Notes: generated by a model not told the origin, from the sequence alone. A stretch of DNA of 64,000 nt from Streptomyces sp. Tu6071 (GCF_000213055.1 NZ_CM001165.1:620001-684000); one strand, 5' to 3'. Counted from the first letter of the stretch, positions 26,571 through 35,322 are shown. Numbers and translations: made by a program.

Positions 26571-28791
26571 GGTCTGCTCCTCCGGACGAGCCGCGCGGGA
26601 AGCGGCGGGGGTGGCGGCGCTCTCGCGCGCGAGCCGGGACAGGACGACGAGCTCGGCGTCGTGGTCCGCGCTCCAGGTGAAGGGCAGCCCGGCGTGCAGG
26701 AGGTGGGCGGCGCCGTACTCGCGGCCGGAGTGCTCGTCCCGGTAGCGGTCGGCCGGGTCGAGTCCGCGCAGCCGCAGCCGCGCCGGGCGGCCGGGAATCA
26801 GCGGGGCACCGTCCAGGCGGCCTGTGGCGAGGGCCGTGACAGCGATCCTGCCGCCGTCGGGGGCGGTGTGCTGGGTCCCGTACGTGGCGTCCTCGGGGGT
26901 GCCGAGCAGGTGGACGTCGCCGTGGTGCACGAGGGTGCGCACGTCCTTGTACCGCGCGATCCACTCGGCGGCGCGGGCGCGCCGCGCGGCCGGCCACTGC
27001 CGGATGTCCGCGCCGATGCCGAGCACGCCGGACAGGGCGCTGACGAAGCGGAAGTCGAGCGAGCGCGGCCGGGGGTCGAAGACGCCGGGCGAGTCGGTGA
27101 CCCACGCGCTCATGGTGTGCGGGGCGTGGGCGTGGAGGTAGCCGTACTGGATGGCGAGGCGGTCGAGCGGGGCGGTGTTGTCGCTGGGCCAGACGACGTC
27201 GGTCCGGGCCAGCGTCGCGTGCTCGACGCGACCGCCGCCGCTCGCGCACCCCTCGACCGTGACGTGCGGGTGGCGCTCCCTGAGGTGGTCGAGCACACGC
27301 AGGTACCCCGCGACGTGCTCGGCGTCGAGATCGGTGTCGGCCGGGCGGGTGCCGGGCCTGCCGCGTTCGGTCGGGGGCCGGTTCATGTCCCACTTGAGGT
27401 AGGAGACGGCGTACTCGCCGAGCAGGTGGTCGAGCGTCGCGAGGACGAACTCCTGGACGTCCTCGCGCCCGAGGTCGAGCAGCAACTGCTCGCGCACGCG
27501 CCGCGAGGGGCGCCCCTCCACGCGGTACACCCACTCGGGGTGCTCCGCGTACAGGCGCGAGCGCGGGCTCACCGCCTCGGGTTCGACCCACAGGCCGAAG
27601 TCCATGCCGAGGGCGCGTACGTCGTCGACGAAGGCGCCGAAGCCGCGCGGGAAGGCCGCCGGGTCCGGGTACCAGTCGCCGAGTCCGCCGGTCTCGTCGT
27701 CGCGGCCGGGGAACCAGCCGTCGTCCACGACGAACAGTTCCACGCCCATGTCGGCGGCGGCGCGGGCCAGTTCGAGCTGCGAGTCGGCGTCCACCGCGAA
27801 GGAGGTGGCCTCCCAGGAGTTGTAGAGCACCTTGCGGGTGCGCTCCAGGCGGTCGCCCGAGAGGCGCCGCTCGTAGCGGTGCCATACGCGGGAGAGCCCG
27901 CCGAGCCCGTCGGGGCTGAAGGCGCAGGCGAGGCGCGGGGTGCTGAGGGCCTGTCCGGGGCGGAGCAGCACCGCGCCCTCGTGCGGCACCCGCCCCGCGC
28001 GCACGCGCACCAGCCCGGGAGGCTCCGCGTCGGCGCTGATGTGCCAGTTCCCGGACCACTCCAGGGCGATCCCGTAGGTGGGGGTGTCGCCCTCCTCGGG
28101 CAGGGCCGCGTCCTGGACGGCGAGCCAGGGGGCGTAGGCGTGTCCCGGCACGCCCTGCGTGCTGCCGATCTCGTAGCGGCCCCGGATCAGTTCGGTGCGG
28201 GTACGGGTGAACTCCTGCGCCCACTGGCCGCTCAGCGCGGTCAGCCGTGCGCCGCGCGCGCCGACGGGTACGTTCACGGCCGCCGAGTCCAGCCGCTCCA
28301 GGCGCAGCGGGTCCGCGCCCGCGCAGCTCAGCTCGGTCCAGCGCAGCACGACGTCGGTGTCCGGCACGCTCTCGTAGCGCAGCACGACCCGCAGGCCGAG
28401 GTGCTCGTCGAGGAAGGTGAGCGCGAGGGAGCGGTCGTCGTCCTGCTCGGCGGTCTCGAAGCGCCACCACACGCCGCGCTCCCCGTCCGGGCGGGCCACG
28501 ACGAGGTCGGCGCCGGTGAAGGGCCGCTGTCCGGCCGGGATGTACTCGGCGGGGGCGATGTCGGCCGGGGTGAGGTAGTGGGTGCGGCGCGACCAGTCCA
28601 GCGGCGAGGGCCCGTCCTCGGCCCCGCGGTCCCCAGACGGACAGCTCGGGCCACCGTCCGGCGGCGGGCCCGTCGCCGTCCCCGTCGCCGCCGAGGGTGA
28701 CGGCGTAGACGGTCCGCTCGGTGCGCAGCACCCAGCGCGGTTTCCCGGTGGTGGTCCCGCTCGGCCCGCTCGTGGTCTCGTAGGTGCTCAC
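26562..28791 (-). pseudogene. Alpha-galactosidase, GH36, disrupted by a frameshift
   Basis: GH36 enzyme that removes galactose from raffinose-type sugars. From about 28620 down to 26562 one frame encodes a nearly full enzyme. The nucleophile region is YLKWDMNRPPTE, the acid-base region EGCASGGGRVEH then VVWPSDNTAPLDRL, and the N-terminal sandwich includes WWRFETAEQ. The natural start is a GTG at 28791, but its frame (ELSVWGPRG) leaves the enzyme frame at a run of four G at 28622-28625; one extra base would give GAEDGPSPLDWSRRTHYLTP. The start overlaps the stop of the permease remnant, so this was a transporter-hydrolase operon. A shorter product from an internal start at 28499 is possible but would lack part of the sandwich. 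Confidence 0.85.
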
Positions 28792-29015
28792 TTGACGGCT
28801 CCCAGGTTGAGTCCGGCGACGAAGTAGCGCTGAAAGCGCAGGAATACCAGACCCGTCGGGTCCGCGGCGACGGCGGAACCGGCCGCGATGACGTTCCGCA
28901 TCGCGACGTATTCGCCCTGGGGGCCGATGAGGGAGGCGGTGACGGGCGCGGCCCGGTGGAAGCCGGCTTCCCGCGCTCCTGCTGGAGCAGCGGAGCCGAG
29001 GACGGGCCCGCTCAC
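28788..29015 (-). pseudogene. Sugar ABC transporter permease, C-terminal remnant
   Basis: The final FLRFQRYFVAGLNLGAVK is the characteristic tail of carbohydrate ABC permeases of the MalG type, and AMRNVIAAGSAVAADPTGLV before it is the preceding helix. Only about 50 recognisable residues remain of a protein of about 280, and the N-terminal part here is unrelated. The stop TGA overlaps the GTG of the alpha-galactosidase. The rest of the importer was deleted; the next gene upstream is an unrelated TetR regulator. Confidence 0.75.
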
Positions 29016-29019
29016 CGCG

Positions 29020-29607
29020 TCAGCGCCCGCCCAGGGCCACGGAGAGCGCGTCCAGCGTCACGCCCACGACGGCGAGGAGCTGGGCCGGGCTCGCCCCGGC
29101 TCTGCTCATGACGGCGAGGGACTGGTTCACCGCGGCCGTGTGCTCGGCGAACGCCTCCGCGTCCCGGTCGCCCAGCGGGCCCGCTTCCAGCGCGGCGCGG
29201 AGGCGGCGGCGCTGGAAGCCCAGGGCCTCTTTCGCGTGGGCCGCGACGCTCTGGCTCAGTACCGGGATCGCCATGGCCGACTGGGCGACCAGGCATCCGT
29301 CCGGCAGCGCGGGATCGGCGATGCGCTCAAGGGTGACGTCGAAGAACGCGCGCACGGCCGCGACGGGCTCCGTGGCCGCGCACGACAGGGCCGCGTCGTA
29401 CGCGGCGCCGTAGCGCGCGGCGTAGCGCTCCAGGCAGCGCAAGAAGAGCGTGTCCTTGTCGCCGAACGAGGCGTAGAGGGAACTGCGGTTCAGCCCGGTC
29501 ACCCGGGACAGGTCGCCCACCGAGGTGTCCGCGTAGCCGGCGCGCCAGAACTGGATCATCGCGGCGTCGAGCGCCGTGTCCATGTCGAATTGCTTCTTGC
29601 CTGCCAC
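29020..29607 (-). CDS. TetR family transcriptional regulator
   Basis: 195-residue repressor. The N-terminal helix-turn-helix reads LDAAMIQFWRAGYADTSVGD then LSRVTGLNRSSLYASFGDKD. The C-terminal part AFFDVTLERIADPALPDGCL with AQSAMAIPVLSQSVAAHAKE matches the TetR_C group of the LmrA/YxaF type. The GTG at 29607 follows GAGGAAG. It is divergent from the alpha/beta hydrolase gene with a perfect palindrome between them, so it probably represses both. Confidence 0.92.
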   Translation of the reverse strand: MAGKKQFDMDTALDAAMIQFWRAGYADTSVGDLSRVTGLNRSSLYASFGDKDTLFLRCLERYAARYGAAYDAALSCAATEPVAAVRAFFDVTLERIADPALPDGCLVAQSAMAIPVLSQSVAAHAKEALGFQRRRLRAALEAGPLGDRDAEAFAEHTAAVNQSLAVMSRAGASPAQLLAVVGVTLDALSVALGGR

Positions 29608-29663
29608 GTGGCACTTCCTCGCGGTGCGTCGATGTCCGAGCCTGCGTCGGGCCCACCTTATCC

Positions 29664-29679
29664 TGAACCGAACGGTTCA
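29664..29679. promoter_or_regulatory. Perfect 16-bp palindrome, TetR operator candidate
   Basis: TGAACCG-AA-CGGTTCA is a perfect inverted repeat lying 56 bases upstream of the TetR start and 50 bases upstream of the hydrolase start. Its size and symmetry are those of a TetR-family operator, and its position could block both promoters. Confidence 0.75.
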
Positions 29680-29729
29680 AGATGTGTGAGCGTCCCGCAC
29701 CAGCGCTCCCGACGCCGATGGAGGATTCC

Positions 29730-30668
29730 GTGACCGACCCCGCCCGCACCGCCCGGCACCTCTCCGCGAGCGACCCCGTGCGCGAACTGCCCCCGCACGA
29801 CCTGGCGGGATTCACCCACCGCTGGGTCGACGGCGACGGCGTCCGCCTCCATGCCGTCGAAGGCGGCCCGGCGACCGGCCCGGCGGTCGTCCTCCTCGCC
29901 GGGTTCCCGCAGACCTGGTGGGCGTGGCGCGAGGTCATGCCCCTCCTCGCCCGCCGGTTCCGCGTCCTCGCGATCGACCTGCCGGGGCAGGGCCACTCCG
30001 AGCGCCCGGCGAGGGGCTACGACACGCACACGGTCGCCGCGCACGTCCATCCCGCCGTGCAGGCTCTCGGGGTGCCGTCCTACTGGCTGGCGGCCCACGA
30101 CATCGGCGCCTGGGTCGCCTTCTCCCTCGCGCTCGGACACGAGAGCCGACTGCGCGGGCTCGCTCTGCTCGACGCCGGAATCCCCGGCATCACCCTCCCC
30201 GAAGCGATTCCCACCGACCCTGACCAGGCGTGGAAGACCTGGCACTTCGCCTTCCACCTCGTGCCGGAGCTGCCCGAGACCCTGCTCACCGGCCGCGAAC
30301 GCGAGTACGTCGGCTGGTTCCTGAGGAAGAAGGCCCTCTCCCCCGACACGTTCGGCGAAGCCGAGATCGACCACTACGCGGCGGCCCTCGCCGCCCCCGG
30401 CGGCCTCCGCGCTTCCCTCGCCTACTACCGGGAGGCCGCCGAGTCGGCACGGCGGAACCACGAAGCGCTCGAACGACGGCATCTGACGCTGCCCGTCCTC
30501 GGCATCTCCAGCAGCCACGGCTCGATCCCGGACATGGCGGCCTCCCTCAGCCCCTGGGCCGACGACACCACCGGAGTCGTGGTGCCCGAGGCCGGACACT
30601 TCATCCCGGACGAGCAGCCCGAAGCCGTCGCCGCCGCGCTCACCGATTTCATCCTCGGCAGCGCCTGA
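29730..30668 (+). CDS. Alpha/beta hydrolase with Asp nucleophile (epoxide hydrolase / dehalogenase-like)
   Basis: 312-residue alpha/beta hydrolase. The GTG at 29730 is favoured because GGAGGA lies 4 bases upstream; an ATG at 29718 would put that element inside the gene. FPQTWWAWREVMPLLARRF and LPGQGHSERPA are typical. The nucleophile elbow reads AAHDIGAW, so the nucleophile is Asp, as in epoxide hydrolases and haloalkane dehalogenases, not Ser. The catalytic His lies in EAGHFIPDEQPE. A cap region with WKTWHFAFHLVPELPETLL fits epoxide hydrolases. It is controlled by the divergent TetR. Confidence 0.88.
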   Translation: MTDPARTARHLSASDPVRELPPHDLAGFTHRWVDGDGVRLHAVEGGPATGPAVVLLAGFPQTWWAWREVMPLLARRFRVLAIDLPGQGHSERPARGYDTHTVAAHVHPAVQALGVPSYWLAAHDIGAWVAFSLALGHESRLRGLALLDAGIPGITLPEAIPTDPDQAWKTWHFAFHLVPELPETLLTGREREYVGWFLRKKALSPDTFGEAEIDHYAAALAAPGGLRASLAYYREAAESARRNHEALERRHLTLPVLGISSSHGSIPDMAASLSPWADDTTGVVVPEAGHFIPDEQPEAVAAALTDFILGSA

Positions 30669-30761
30669 CCCCGGCCGAATCCACCCGGCACGGTTCGACC
30701 GTGAAGGAAGACGGCGGCCCCCGCCGACGTGGAGCCCGTCGACGGAGGCCGCCCGAGGCAT

Positions 30762-30780
30762 CCGGTTCTGCCGGAACCGG
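30762..30780. terminator. Hairpin between convergent genes
   Basis: CCGGTTC and GAACCGG at 30762-30780 form a 7-bp stem with a 5-base loop; an outer GGCGGCC/GGCCGCC pair (about 30715 and 30747) adds structure. The hydrolase gene and the LQRSAGNAAV-protein gene converge here, so it may stop both transcripts. Confidence 0.4.
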
Positions 30781-30787
30781 CAGCGGT

Positions 30788-32077
30788 TCAGTACCTGCGG
30801 CTCCCGTAGTCGTCGTAGTCGTCGTACTTGTCGTAACGACGGCTGTACGGCATCTCGCTGGGCTGGCTCAGCTGGAAGTCGTCCTCCTCAGGAGCGTCGT
30901 ACCGTCTGCTGCTGGAGTAGGCGTCCCGGTCGGACAAGCCGCGCCCGCTGCTCTTGCTCCGCCTCGGCGGCTCGTCGTAGTAGTCCCGCTCGGACAGCCC
31001 GCGTCCCCTGCTCTTGTCCCGCCTGCTCGGCCGCTCGTAGTCGCGGTCGTCGACGTACGGGCTCCGGCTGCGCCTCCGGTCCCGGTCGTCGAGGTCGAGG
31101 TCGTAGTCCCGCTTGTACGGAGTTTTCGCGAGCTTCCTGAGCGCCCTGCGCTGAGAGCTCTCCCTCTCGCGGGGGGCGTCGAAGAACTCGGTCAGCTCGT
31201 CGCCGTCCGCCGCGCCACGCGACCGCGTGGGGTACTCGTCGAAGCGCGAGCCGCCGTACTCCTCGCGCAGCACGCGCACCCGCTCCGCGTGGGGGACCTC
31301 TCTGCGCTCACGCATCGAGGTGCGCCCGATGTCGAGCTGTGCCTGCTCGCCGGGGCGCAGCGAACGGGTGTAGCGGCGTTCGCCGTTCCTGTCGTAGATC
31401 GGCGTGCGCGGGTTGGCCTTGATCGAGCGCCGGAAGCTGGTGTCCGCCGCCTCCGCCTCTCGTGACCCGCTCGCCGCGTGGAAGGAGGGCAGCGGGTTGT
31501 ACTCGAGCTGGTTGAGTTCCAGCGAGCTGAACGGGTCGTCGTCGAGCAGGTACTCCTCCTGCCGGTCGCGGTAGTCCCTGCTGTTGAGACCGGTGGTCCG
31601 GCGCTTGAGACTGGAGCCGGTGCCCGGGTGGTCGCGGTGGGCTCTCAGCGTCTCGTGGTACGCCAGGATCTCGCCCTCGTGCCGCGTGTTGCTCTTACGG
31701 GAGCGCGGGGCGCGGCGCGCGGTGGACGCGTAGCCGTGAGCGTGCTCGACCTGGAAGTTCGAACCGCCCATGTCCAGGTCGTACTCGTCCTCCAGGTACT
31801 TCCTGTCCTTCCCGCGCCGCCCGTAGGTCCCGTCCGGGTACTCGTCGTCCCTCACCCGCTGTACGGGAGCGCCGGTGACGCGCTGCACCGGCAGGCCGCC
31901 CGACTGGCCGGAGAGCGCCCGCGTGACGGCGGCGTTGCCCGCCGACCGCTGCAGGCTGAGGATCGACGTGGGCGAAGCGGAAAGGTCCGCGGCGGCGGAC
32001 CGGGCGTCCGCCGGGGACGACGGACGCCGCAGGGGTGGCCGTCGCACCCCGGTCTGTTGTTCTTCATGTGCGTGCAA
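30788..32077 (-). CDS. LQRSAGNAAV-motif protein with SR/RD-rich repeat tail, eCIS-cargo-like
   Basis: 429-residue protein of unknown function. The TTG at 32077 is chosen because GAGGAG lies 9 bases upstream and the product then starts HAHEEQQTG, like other proteins of this type; an ATG at 32161 has no ribosome site. Residues 40-51 carry ILSLQRSAGNAAV, the short motif near the N-terminus of DUF4157-type proteins and other cargo of extracellular contractile injection systems. A charged central part (HAHGYASTARR, RHEGEILAYHETLRAHRDH) follows. The last 108 residues are dominated by Arg, Asp, Ser and Tyr, with a 20-residue unit containing GRGLS(E/D)RD repeated twice (about 352-391). There is no signal peptide or membrane helix. 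Divergent to the DUF4157 gene. Confidence 0.8.
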   Translation of the reverse strand: MHAHEEQQTGVRRPPLRRPSSPADARSAAADLSASPTSILSLQRSAGNAAVTRALSGQSGGLPVQRVTGAPVQRVRDDEYPDGTYGRRGKDRKYLEDEYDLDMGGSNFQVEHAHGYASTARRAPRSRKSNTRHEGEILAYHETLRAHRDHPGTGSSLKRRTTGLNSRDYRDRQEEYLLDDDPFSSLELNQLEYNPLPSFHAASGSREAEAADTSFRRSIKANPRTPIYDRNGERRYTRSLRPGEQAQLDIGRTSMRERREVPHAERVRVLREEYGGSRFDEYPTRSRGAADGDELTEFFDAPRERESSQRRALRKLAKTPYKRDYDLDLDDRDRRRSRSPYVDDRDYERPSRRDKSRGRGLSERDYYDEPPRRSKSSGRGLSDRDAYSSSRRYDAPEEDDFQLSQPSEMPYSRRYDKYDDYDDYGSRRY

Positions 32078-32376
32078 GGCGACGGGCTCCTCTGCGCCTT
32101 CGTCGGTGAGTCCTGCATCATGATCATTTCGCCCGTACCCGGTCCAGGGCCTCCGGGGCATTCACCGTGTCTGCGGGGGCAGCGCGCGCGGGTACATCCG
32201 CCGGGCGGTCGTGGGCGCACGGGAGGCCGGGGGTCTCCGCCGCCCGGCCTGCCCCGCCGGTCGCTCCCCGATGTGCCCTCAAGCCTGCCCCTCGGCTCTT
32301 GCACCGGGCGCGCGCTCCGGGTAGACCTGCGAAGGCCATCACGAGGTGCCGACCCGTCATTCACCGGAGGAGTGCT
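32078..32376. promoter_or_regulatory. Divergent intergenic region of the eCIS-cargo-like pair
   Basis: 299 bases with no convincing gene separate the two start codons. They must hold both promoters. GAGGAG at the left edge and GGAGG at 32366-32370 are the two ribosome binding sites. I see no clear palindrome shared by both. Confidence 0.4.
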
Positions 32377-32991
32377 GTGCGAGCGCGCGAGAACGAGGCT
32401 GCCCAGCAGGCCGACGGGAGAAACCCGGTCCGCCGTGTCGGCTCGCCGGGAACGGCGGCGGCCCGCGTACTGGCCCTGCAGAGCCGGGCGGGCAATGCGG
32501 CGGTGAGCCGGACCATCCAGCGCCGGATGGACCCGGAGCAGCACCAGCACGGCGCGGGCTGCGGGCACGACGACGCCGACAGGAGCCCGGAGGGGCAGAG
32601 CCAGCTCCTGGCAGCCGCCCAGAAGACCCCCGGCTCGCCGCTTCCCAGTTCGTTCCTGGCCAAGGCGACGTCGTTCTACCAGAATCCGGGCATCGCCGCC
32701 GGGCGCGTCCACGCGGACCCCGTCGCGCAGCGCGCGACCGCGGCCATGGGTGCCGAGGCCATGACGGTCGGGATGGACGTCTTCCTCGGCCCGTCCGCCC
32801 TCGGCGATACGAAGATCCTCGCCCACGAGGCCAGCCACCTCGACAAGAACAGCAGGGGCGTCAGGGAGACCGGCAACAACAACGGGGCGGGCGTCGCCAT
32901 CACCAGCCCCGCCCAGGACTCCGAGGTCGCCGCGGTGTCCGACAGCGACGCCTTCATGTCCGGCGCCGAAACGGCCCCCTCCGTGGAGTGA
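32377..32991 (+). CDS. DUF4157-type protein with HEASH motif, eCIS-cargo-like
   Basis: 204-residue protein. The GTG at 32377 follows GGAGG by 6 bases. Residues 34-43 read LQSRAGNAAV, the same motif as in the divergent partner. The second half matches DUF4157: LPSSFLAKATSFY, RVHADPVAQRATAAMGAEAM, then ILAHEASHLDKN with HExxH zinc motif at 150-154, and DSEVAAVSDSDAF, whose Glu183 could be the third metal ligand. DUF4157 is linked to extracellular contractile injection systems, as effector or effector-processing domain. A His/Cys-rich stretch (HQHGAGCGHDD, 56-66) could also bind metal. There is no secretion signal. A perfect 19-bp hairpin follows the stop. Confidence 0.85.
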   Translation: MRARENEAAQQADGRNPVRRVGSPGTAAARVLALQSRAGNAAVSRTIQRRMDPEQHQHGAGCGHDDADRSPEGQSQLLAAAQKTPGSPLPSSFLAKATSFYQNPGIAAGRVHADPVAQRATAAMGAEAMTVGMDVFLGPSALGDTKILAHEASHLDKNSRGVRETGNNNGAGVAITSPAQDSEVAAVSDSDAFMSGAETAPSVE

Positions 32992-32992
32992 G

Positions 32993-33044
32993 AACGCGCG
33001 AAGGTGCCACCGGGCCGCGCCGCCTGGTGGCACCTTCGCGCGTT
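32993..33044 (+). terminator. Perfect 19-bp hairpin after the DUF4157 gene
   Basis: AACGCGCGAAGGTGCCACC (32993-33011) and its exact complement at 33026-33044 enclose a 14-base loop. It begins one base after the stop codon. It is one of the longest perfect stems in the window and most simply a terminator. Confidence 0.75.
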
Positions 33045-33101
33045 CGTGCCCGGGGGCGGTGGTCGGCTCCGCGCCTCCGGGAGACGGGGCCCGGTCGCTC
33101 C

Positions 33102-33440
33102 GTGGTCGATACGGCGGCCGGGATCGGAGCCCGCGACAACCAGGCGCGCGAGCGGGCCAAGACGGCCTTCGAGACCACCCGCGCGGCACTGCGCGCCCCG
33201 CCGACCGAGGGACGACCCCGCGACGAGGTCGCCGGGGGCCCGGACGCCTCGACGGGGCTGCTCCTCACCACCGCGCTCGGCGTGCGCGTACGCGAAGGCG
33301 TCGGAAACGACCTCGCCCGGCTCGCCACCATCATCGACGCCGCGATCGGTGCGGCCCCTGGGGCCCGCACCGGGTGCCCGAACGCGAAAGGCCGGCCGTA
33401 CCCGGGGTACGGGGCCCCGGGTACGGCCTGGTCGGGCTGA
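33102..33440 (+). pseudogene. Possible TetR regulator C-terminal remnant
   Basis: The frame reads TAFETTRAALRAPPTEGRPR then ASTGLLLTTALGVRVREG and DLARLATIIDAAIGAA, which resembles the last helices of TetR-type regulators (a TxLGLRVxARAG-like segment followed by an Ala-rich final helix). No DNA-binding domain precedes it. The tail after 33390 is low quality. Family assignment is by eye and tentative. Confidence 0.4.
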
Positions 33441-33486
33441 CGGTGTGCGGCGGTTTGGAGGGATGTTCTCCGGCGCCGGTCGTGAG

Positions 33487-35322
33487 CTACTGCGTCAGCT
33501 TGAAGGTGTCCTTCGCGTCGTTCTGCAGTTCCGCCTGGCCCGGCAGCAGGTTCCGCACGGTGTTGCGCGCGAACGTGCCGGTTCCGACGGCTCCCTCGCC
33601 GATCCAGATGCCCTGCTTCGCCGGACCGTCGATGACGTTGTCGGTGAAGGTCATGCGGACGTGGCTCTTGCTGACGAAGAGACCGGCTCGCAGCGACCCG
33701 CGCAGGGTGTTCCCCGTCATGGTGACGTTCGTGTAGGCGTCGGGGAACCGGGAGTTCGGGCCGGGCGAGGTGATCTGGACGCCGTGCCGCGTCCCGTTCC
33801 ACCCGGAGCCGCCGATCAGGACGTTGCCGCTGACCGTGGCGGACTCCAGCGGGTGGCCGGTGTCGCCGAAGATGCCCACCTCCATGGCGCTGTTGGAGGA
33901 CACGCTCTGCACCAGGTTGTCCTTGAACTGGATGTCCTTGCCGCCCGCGATCCGGAGGCCGTTGGCCCACCACGGCGCGATGGCGGTGTTGTTGAGCACC
34001 CGGGCGCCGGTGAGCTGACCGTTGTCGCCGTTCGCGCCCGCGTCCGAGTAGACGGCGAAGGAGTCGTCGCCGGTGTTGCGGGCGAAGTTGTTCTGGACGG
34101 TGATGTCGTCGCCGCGCCCGTCCGGGCTGGGCTTGCCGCCGTTGTTGATGTTGAAGCCGTCGCCGTAGGAGTCGGAGGTACGGCTGTCGCGGACCGTGCC
34201 GCCCGTCCCGGAGAGCCAGTTGGCGTCGGTGTGGCGGGTCCAGATCCGCTCCACGAGCCAGCCCTCGGAGCCGTTCGCGGCGATCCCGTAGTCGGCGCCT
34301 CCCGGGCCGCCGATGTCGCGGTACACGGCGTTGCTGTCGATCTGGATGTCGCTGAGAACGGTGTGCGAGCCGACCTGGATCTTCGTGCGCTGCTGCGCGG
34401 GGAGCGGCGGCCTGCGGTAGATCGTGGTGTACCACATCCCGGCGCCCCGCACGGTCACACCGCTGAAGTCCAGCGGCGCGGCACCGGCGTAGCTGTTGGT
34501 CAGGTACTTGCCCTCGGGTATCCATACGGACTTGTGCTGTTGCCGGGCGAGGTCGACGGTCTTCTGGATGGCGACCGTCGAGTCCTTCGCGAAAGCGGGG
34601 TCGGCTCCCTGGTCGACCACCGACAGCGAGTCGGCCGGGCGCGTACGCGGGGCCCCCACGTTCTCGAAGTCCAGCGAGTCGACGTCGTAGTAGGCGGCCG
34701 TGTTCGCGGCGTCCTTCCGCAGCGTGACCTTGCTGCCCGCGGGAATCGGGGCGCCCGTGATCCGGACGGGGAACTCGTTGTAGAAGCGGTACGCGACGCC
34801 GCCCGCGTTCGGGTCGTCCGCGTTGGTCGTGGCCCCCCGGTAGTTCCACGCCTGCTTGGAGCTGATCGTGACGGCCTGCCGGAACGCGCCGTCGACGTAG
34901 AGGTTCAGGGAGGCGTCGATGCCGCCGCCCTGGGGCGCGTCGGGAACGGAGGCGCGCACGACGAGTGTGTTGGCGGGCTTGCCGCTGGTGTTCGCCACCG
35001 CGACCGCCTGGCCCGTCTTCGCCAGTCTCACGTACGAGTAACCGGACGCCTCGGTCTCCGGGCTCGCCTTGGTGGGCGCGGGATCGCCGGGCTTGAGCGC
35101 GTGCGTGGTGGCACCACCGCCCAGCTCGCCCTTCTCCGCCTCGGCGATCACGAAGGGCGTCCGCGCACCGGCCTGCTCGGCCGCCGGTGCCGCCCCGGCG
35201 GCGGGGGCGGGCGCGGCGTCGGCCTCGCTCCGCGCCCCGGGCAGTACGGCATAGGCGCCGCAACCGAGGACCGCGGCACCGGCGACCCACAGGGTCACTC
35301 TTCGCTTCTTACGGTGATGCAT
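33487..35322 (-). CDS. Secreted CBM plus parallel beta-helix protein, probable polysaccharide hydrolase
   Basis: 611-residue secreted protein. The signal peptide is RRVTLWVAGAAVLGCGAYAV, with a Pro/Ala linker. Residues about 75-225 look like a CBM35/CBM6 carbohydrate-binding module (YSYVRLAKTGQAVAV to YYDVDSLDFENVG). The rest is a right-handed beta-helix: WIPEGKYLTNSY, repeated Asn/Gly turns, GDGFNINNGG and NTGDDSFAVYSD, whose acidic pairs resemble those of GH87/GH49 alpha-glucanases (mycodextranase type). Exact specificity is uncertain. The ATG at 35322 is chosen for the signal peptide. The next sequence upstream is a broken sugar-binding protein gene. Confidence 0.82.
   Translation of the reverse strand: MHHRKKRRVTLWVAGAAVLGCGAYAVLPGARSEADAAPAPAAGAAPAAEQAGARTPFVIAEAEKGELGGGATTHALKPGDPAPTKASPETEASGYSYVRLAKTGQAVAVANTSGKPANTLVVRASVPDAPQGGGIDASLNLYVDGAFRQAVTISSKQAWNYRGATTNADDPNAGGVAYRFYNEFPVRITGAPIPAGSKVTLRKDAANTAAYYDVDSLDFENVGAPRTRPADSLSVVDQGADPAFAKDSTVAIQKTVDLARQQHKSVWIPEGKYLTNSYAGAAPLDFSGVTVRGAGMWYTTIYRRPPLPAQQRTKIQVGSHTVLSDIQIDSNAVYRDIGGPGGADYGIAANGSEGWLVERIWTRHTDANWLSGTGGTVRDSRTSDSYGDGFNINNGGKPSPDGRGDDITVQNNFARNTGDDSFAVYSDAGANGDNGQLTGARVLNNTAIAPWWANGLRIAGGKDIQFKDNLVQSVSSNSAMEVGIFGDTGHPLESATVSGNVLIGGSGWNGTRHGVQITSPGPNSRFPDAYTNVTMTGNTLRGSLRAGLFVSKSHVRMTFTDNVIDGPAKQGIWIGEGAVGTGTFARNTVRNLLPGQAELQNDAKDTFKLTQ

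Noticed and set aside
26661..28700. 679-codon plus-strand frame opposite the alpha-galactosidase
   Set aside because: Mirror of the enzyme gene; Gly/Ala/Val/Arg-rich text with no family resemblance.
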